Assembly: GCA_963739085.1 (NCBI GenBank)
Contig: CAVTZA010000010.1
Span: 124,001 to 188,000, forward strand
Length of the DNA stretch: 64,000 nt
Source of the DNA: DATFQE01 sp963739085
Lineage (GTDB): Bacteria > Actinomycetota > Thermoleophilia > Gaiellales > Gaiellaceae
Direction of reading: 5' to 3'
Shown here: piece after piece, positions 60,571 through 64,000 of the stretch
Layout of the letters: the number at the start of each line of letters is the position of its first letter
Position numbering within the stretch: the stretch's first letter is position 1
Notes under the pieces: generated by a model
Database searches by the model: none
Told to the model about the DNA's origin: nothing
The model's input: the letters and a program-made list of their open reading frames with translations, nothing else
Program-made: the position numbers and the translations under genes

Positions 60571-62017
60571 ATGCGCTCTCATTGCGTCCACACCACGTTC
60601 CTCGTGGCGGCCACGATCCTCGTGGCCGCCGCGGGCTGCGCGGGGGCGGGCGACGACAAGGCCGGAGGCCGGCCCGAGGGAGAGCCGCTCGTCCTGACGC
60701 TCGAGACAGAGGACGACCTGACGCAGTCCGGAGCGCCGGAGTTCGCGGAGGCAGTGGACGAGCGGTCCCGAGGCTCGATTCGCATCGAGCTGCGGTACGC
60801 CGGACGCGGCGTGGAGGTCGACTACGAGAAGGGGGTTGTCGAGGACGTCAAGACCGGGAAGGCGCAGCTCGGGATCGTCGGGGTTCGCGTGTGGGACACG
60901 ATCGGCGTGAAGAGCTTCCGCGGACTGCTCGCGCCGTTCCTCGTCGACAGCTTCCAGCTCGAGCAGCGAGTGCTTATGAGCCCGCTCGCAGGGCGCATGC
61001 TGGCGGGGGTCGAGCAGGCAGGTGTGGTCGGCATTGCCTTACATCCCGGCCCTCTGCGTCGGCCGCTCGGGCTCACCCGCCGACTCGTCGACCGGGACGA
61101 CTACCGGCGTGCTCTGATCGCAATCCGATTGGGCGGCGTCGCTCAGTCGACGTTTCGGGCCCTCGGCGGATCGGCGAAGGGCTATGTCCCGGGAACGGTG
61201 GCGGGCTTCGACGGGACCGAGGTCGACGCGAACACCCTCGTGTACAACGGCTGGGAGCGGCAGCCCGGCACCCTCACGGCGAATGTGGTGTTCTGGCCGA
61301 AGCCGTACTCGATCGTCATGAATCGCCCGGCGTTCGAAGCGCTGACGCGCGCTCAGCGCGACATCCTCTTCAGCGCCGGCCGCGACTCGCTCGCTCCCGA
61401 GCTGCGCCAGACCGAGCGGGACGAGAGGGCCGCCGTTGCCGCGGCTTGCAAGCGCGGCCGGCTGTCCTTCGTGACCGCGTCTCGCTCCGAGCTCGCGTCG
61501 CTTCACGAAGCCGTCCAGCCGGTCTACGACGAGCTCGAGCGGGATTCGCTGGCGCGAGAGGTGATGAGCGCGATCGACGAAATGCGCCGAGACGAGATCG
61601 GCAAGGGCGCCTGAAGTCCTGCCCTGCCGCAGCCGTCCTCGCGCGGCGGCCTCGACCGGTGGGCCACTCGAAGGACGCTGGCGGCTGCACTTGACGCGCG
61701 ACAAGTTGATCGCCGTCGGCGTCAATCCGCGCCTCCTGGACGACACTCCAGAATCGGCGATGCTGACGATCGAGTTCGAGGACGGACGCTACAAGGCTGT
61801 TGCAGAGGGCGCGGGGGTGGTCGCGACCGGGCGGTACAGCGTCGAAGGGGACGTGATGACCCTCGTCTACGACGCTCCCGCCCCGCGCGGCTATATCCCC
61901 GGAAACCGCTACCGGCAGCGCTGGAGCATCTTCCGCAAGTCGCTCAGGTTCTCGCGCGTTCCGCGCAGCGACGTCGACTTCGTGCTGCTTGTCAATCCGC
62001 TGACGCGCGTGGACTAG
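60571..62017 (+). CDS. DctP-like solute-binding lipoprotein, paralogue 3, two frameshifts
   Basis: Lipobox ATILVAAAGC then AGAGDDKAGG; core with VKTGKAQLGIVGVRVWDTIG, FRGLLAPFLVDSFQLEQRVL, TLTANVVFWPKPYSIVMNR. The literal frame stops at 61614. Frame changes near 61608 (next frame KSCPAAAV, matching the CPxG joint of the paralogues) and near 61650 lead to the C-terminal domain (LEGRWRLHLTRDKLIAVGVN, ending NPLTRVD at 62017). GACAAT ends 6 nt before the ATG. The 3' end overlaps kinase 2 by 26 nt. Confidence 0.77.
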
Positions 62018-63587
62018 CGGTCGCCGGCAGGTCGGCGTCGATTCTCGTTCCGGAGCCGCCGGCGCTCTCGACCGCAAGCCGGCCGCCCAGGGCCTCCATG
62101 CGGTCGGCCAGCCCGCGTAGCCCGGAGCCCTTGCTCGGATCGGCTCCGCCGACGCCGTTGTCCGAGACCGAGACCACGACCCGCTCTCGCTCCTGCCCCA
62201 CCTTCACCGAGATGCGCGAGGCCGCTGAGTGCTTGGCCGCGTTCGTGAGCGCCTCGGAGCAGACGAAGAACAGGGCAGCCTCGACCGGCGCCGGGAGCCT
62301 CGTGACCGTTCCGGTGACGGCGACCGGGATTGGCGACCGCTCCGCGAGTTGCGCGAGCGCCGGCATCAACCCGCCGTCGGTCAACGCTCCCGGATGCACG
62401 CCGTGGGCGAACTCGCGGAGCTCGCCACGGGTCTCTTCGAGCTCCCGCTCCAGCGTCGCGATCGCGTCGCCGTCCTCGTCCGTCGCCTCGCTGCGCGCAC
62501 TCTCGAGGAGCGCCTGCACGTTCTCGAGCCGCCGCTCGGCGCCGAGCCGCAGCTCCTCCTCCAGCCTGCGTCGCTGCTCGTCGGCGGCCTGCACGATCCG
62601 CCGACGCGAGGCGACGAGCTCGTCGGCTCGGGCCTGCGCCTCCGCTTGCAAGCGCGCGTTCGCGACCGCGACTCGGGCGGCGGCGGCGACCGAGTCGACC
62701 AGGTGCCTGTCGGCCAGCAGCGCCTCGTCGTGCACGAGCACGGCGACCTGCTCGTCCCCGTCCGCGATCGGCGTGACGACTCTGCCGGAGCCTGCAATGG
62801 GGAGCTCGACCGGACGACCCGCGTCGTCGACGAACCCGTCGGCTTCGGTGAGGCGGTAGCCGACGACGAGCGAGGGGTCGCCGAGGGCGCGCGCGAGCTT
62901 AGCCCTGAGCGTGCCCGTCTCCTGATCCCCGAGGTCGACGACCAGGCCGGACACGACCGCCTCCGTCCAGCGCCCGCGCAGGAGGTCGCGCAGGAGCACG
63001 ACCGCGATCGCCGCGATCACCGCGTCGTAGGTCCAGAGAACCGCGCGGTCTGCGTCCCAGCCCGCGATCCGGTTGACGGCGCCCAGCGCGAGCACGCCCG
63101 CGAACGCGAGCGCGGCGGCGAGGGCAGGACCGCCGGCCTTCCTTGCTGGCCCCGACGTTCGCAGGAAGACCTGGAGCGCCGCGAGCGCGATCAGCGCGCT
63201 CAATGTCAGCGTCAGCCAGTCGTTCGCGGCGAGCGGCTCGACGATCGCGTCGACGTAGGCGATCGCGACGACCGCGGCTGCGAGCCGCGTCGGCAGCCGG
63301 CCGGTCGGATACGAGAGGTGGAGATGCACCAGCGGGCCGCGGTGCAGGTAGAGCAACGGACGCCCGATGTTCCCCAGGAACCACGTCGCTCCGGCCAGCC
63401 CCATGAGGGGGCCGACGCGGCTCTCGGGGCGTTGCTGCCAGGCGACCGTCCCGCACACCAGCAGCATGCAGCCGACCGTGAAATCGGCGGCCGTGAGTGC
63501 GGGTCCCAGCGCAGGGCTGTAGAACGCCCACTCGACCACGAGCCCGAAGGCGATCCCCGCGACCAGGAGCGCCCAGCGGATCCGCAT
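61992..63587 (-). CDS. Sensor histidine kinase 2: canonical ATPase domain, phospho-acceptor His replaced by Arg (531 aa)
   Basis: Intact frame. Membrane helices with LHLSYPTGRLPTRLAAAVVA, a GAF-like region, coiled coil (ARLQAEAQARADELVASRRR), then a HisKA_3-like helix reading RRRLEEELRLGAERRLENV where active kinases read RRRIERDLHDGAQQRLV: the His position is Arg (codon 62547-62549). The ATPase domain is canonical: SEALTNAAKHSAASRISVKV (N-box), VSDNGVGGADPSKGSGLRGL (Gly boxes). It should bind ATP but cannot autophosphorylate at the usual site. Follows the receiver gene by 6 nt. Confidence 0.88.
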   Translation of the reverse strand: MRIRWALLVAGIAFGLVVEWAFYSPALGPALTAADFTVGCMLLVCGTVAWQQRPESRVGPLMGLAGATWFLGNIGRPLLYLHRGPLVHLHLSYPTGRLPTRLAAAVVAIAYVDAIVEPLAANDWLTLTLSALIALAALQVFLRTSGPARKAGGPALAAALAFAGVLALGAVNRIAGWDADRAVLWTYDAVIAAIAVVLLRDLLRGRWTEAVVSGLVVDLGDQETGTLRAKLARALGDPSLVVGYRLTEADGFVDDAGRPVELPIAGSGRVVTPIADGDEQVAVLVHDEALLADRHLVDSVAAAARVAVANARLQAEAQARADELVASRRRIVQAADEQRRRLEEELRLGAERRLENVQALLESARSEATDEDGDAIATLERELEETRGELREFAHGVHPGALTDGGLMPALAQLAERSPIPVAVTGTVTRLPAPVEAALFFVCSEALTNAAKHSAASRISVKVGQERERVVVSVSDNGVGGADPSKGSGLRGLADRMEALGGRLAVESAGGSGTRIDADLPATASPRASAD

Positions 63588-63593
63588 GCCGGC

Positions 63594-63941
63594 TTAGCGG
63601 GCCACGGCGGCGGCCAGCGTCTCGCCGGTTAGCTCGCTCTTGGCGACGAAGGGCCAGTTCGTCGCGGCGAGGCGCCGGCGGAAGGACGCGGCGGCCCGGG
63701 TCGAGGTCAGCACGACCGCCGGACCGTCGGCGGGCAGCTGCTCCGCGACGGCGAAACCGTCGAAGTCCGGCAGCTGGATGTCGAGCAGCAGAACGTCGGG
63801 ACGGAGCTCCGCCACCGCGGTCAGCGCCGACGCGCCGTCGGCGGCTTCTCCGACCACGCTGAAGCCCTCCGACTCGAGGAGCGCGCGTGCGGCCACGCGA
63901 AACGCATCGTGGTCGTCGACGATGACAACCGTCCGCCGCAT
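63594..63941 (-). CDS. Stand-alone receiver-domain response regulator (115 aa)
   Basis: Only a receiver: TVVIVDDHDAFRVAARALLE, phospho-Asp in DVLLLDIQLPDFDGFAVAEQ, Thr in VVLTSTRAAA, Lys in FVAKSEL. No DNA-binding output domain. ATG at 63941. First gene of an operon with kinase 2. Likely relays or buffers phosphate, or regulates the kinases by contact. Confidence 0.87.
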   Translation of the reverse strand: MRRTVVIVDDHDAFRVAARALLESEGFSVVGEAADGASALTAVAELRPDVLLLDIQLPDFDGFAVAEQLPADGPAVVLTSTRAAASFRRRLAATNWPFVAKSELTGETLAAAVAR

Positions 63942-63947
63942 GTCCGA

Positions 63948-63991
63948 ACTCTGGCAGAGGGCCGGGCCTGTCGCATCGGGGGCGACCCTGA
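63948..63991 (-). promoter_or_regulatory. Island dyad and promoter of the receiver-kinase 2 operon
   Basis: Minus strand: TCAGGGT-cg-CCCCCGA (63976-63991), then TGC, 18 nt and CAGAGT (63948-63953) as a -10, the same geometry as the secreted-protein promoters. The -10 ends 6 nt before the ATG codon, suggesting a very short leader. Confidence 0.65.
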
Positions 63992-64000
63992 GGCGCCGAA

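Overview
The window is high-GC (about 70% by eye), gene-dense bacterial DNA with GTG starts, 4-nt ATGA/GTGA gene overlaps, strong third-position GC, and several start codons only 6-9 nt downstream of a TANNNT box, which suggests leaderless mRNAs. The gene content (KorAB ferredoxin oxidoreductase, ClpN-domain regulators, the PadR-HAAS pair, 'CVKxxGQLRL' secreted proteins, pectate-lyase-like proteins ending CFGC, LuxR-type two-component systems) points to an actinobacterium, probably class Thermoleophilia (Gaiellales/Solirubrobacterales). The taxon is an inference. No rRNA, tRNA, CRISPR array or complete insertion sequence was seen.

Layout. 1-12 kb: a helicase cut by the left edge, a nucleotidyltransferase, a fadA-fadB beta-oxidation operon, an operon proC-pgl-arsR, then a TIM-barrel protein and a DNA glycosylase. 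12-25 kb: korA-korB, an HTH-ClpN regulator, a MarR-MFS operon with two clean operators, a cspA-infA-bolA-glutaredoxin operon, an RTX-repeat protein, a CbbX-like AAA ATPase, a PHP hydrolase, a Sco protein and a proline racemase family enzyme. 25-35 kb: a collagen-like/lamin-tail secreted protein, a PadR-HAAS-serine hydrolase operon (hydrolase broken), a beta-glucosidase with a galactokinase-GNAT fusion, a heavily broken penicillin acylase and a DDAH-like hydrolase. 35-46 kb: a sugar-utilisation locus (second GH1, LacI regulator, GH5-like glycosidase, oligosaccharide/oligopeptide-type ABC transporter with fused ATPases) with matching LacI-type operators at both promoters.

47-64 kb is the most unusual part: a secretome island. 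Two two-component systems on the minus strand flank about 12 kb of plus-strand genes for exported proteins, including three paralogous DctP-like lipoproteins without membrane permeases. The intergenic regions carry at least ten copies of a 16-bp dyad TCRGGGC-N2-GCCCYGA, several centred about 43 bp upstream of the predicted transcription start and several in tandem 32-33 bp apart. Dyads also sit upstream of both kinase operons. The two kinases are damaged in complementary ways: the left one keeps the phospho-acceptor His but has lost its ATP-binding boxes, and the right one keeps a canonical ATP-binding domain but has Arg in place of the His. I propose they act together as a split kinase that controls this island.

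Other notable points are a dispersed 79-88 bp inverted-repeat element present twice, with compensatory stem changes; an infA whose only plausible start is ATA, in frame behind cspA; and a TolB-like gene with a perfect Shine-Dalgarno in front of ATT. Many genes carry single-base frameshifts. Some look like consensus errors, and the penicillin acylase and serine hydrolase may be true pseudogenes.
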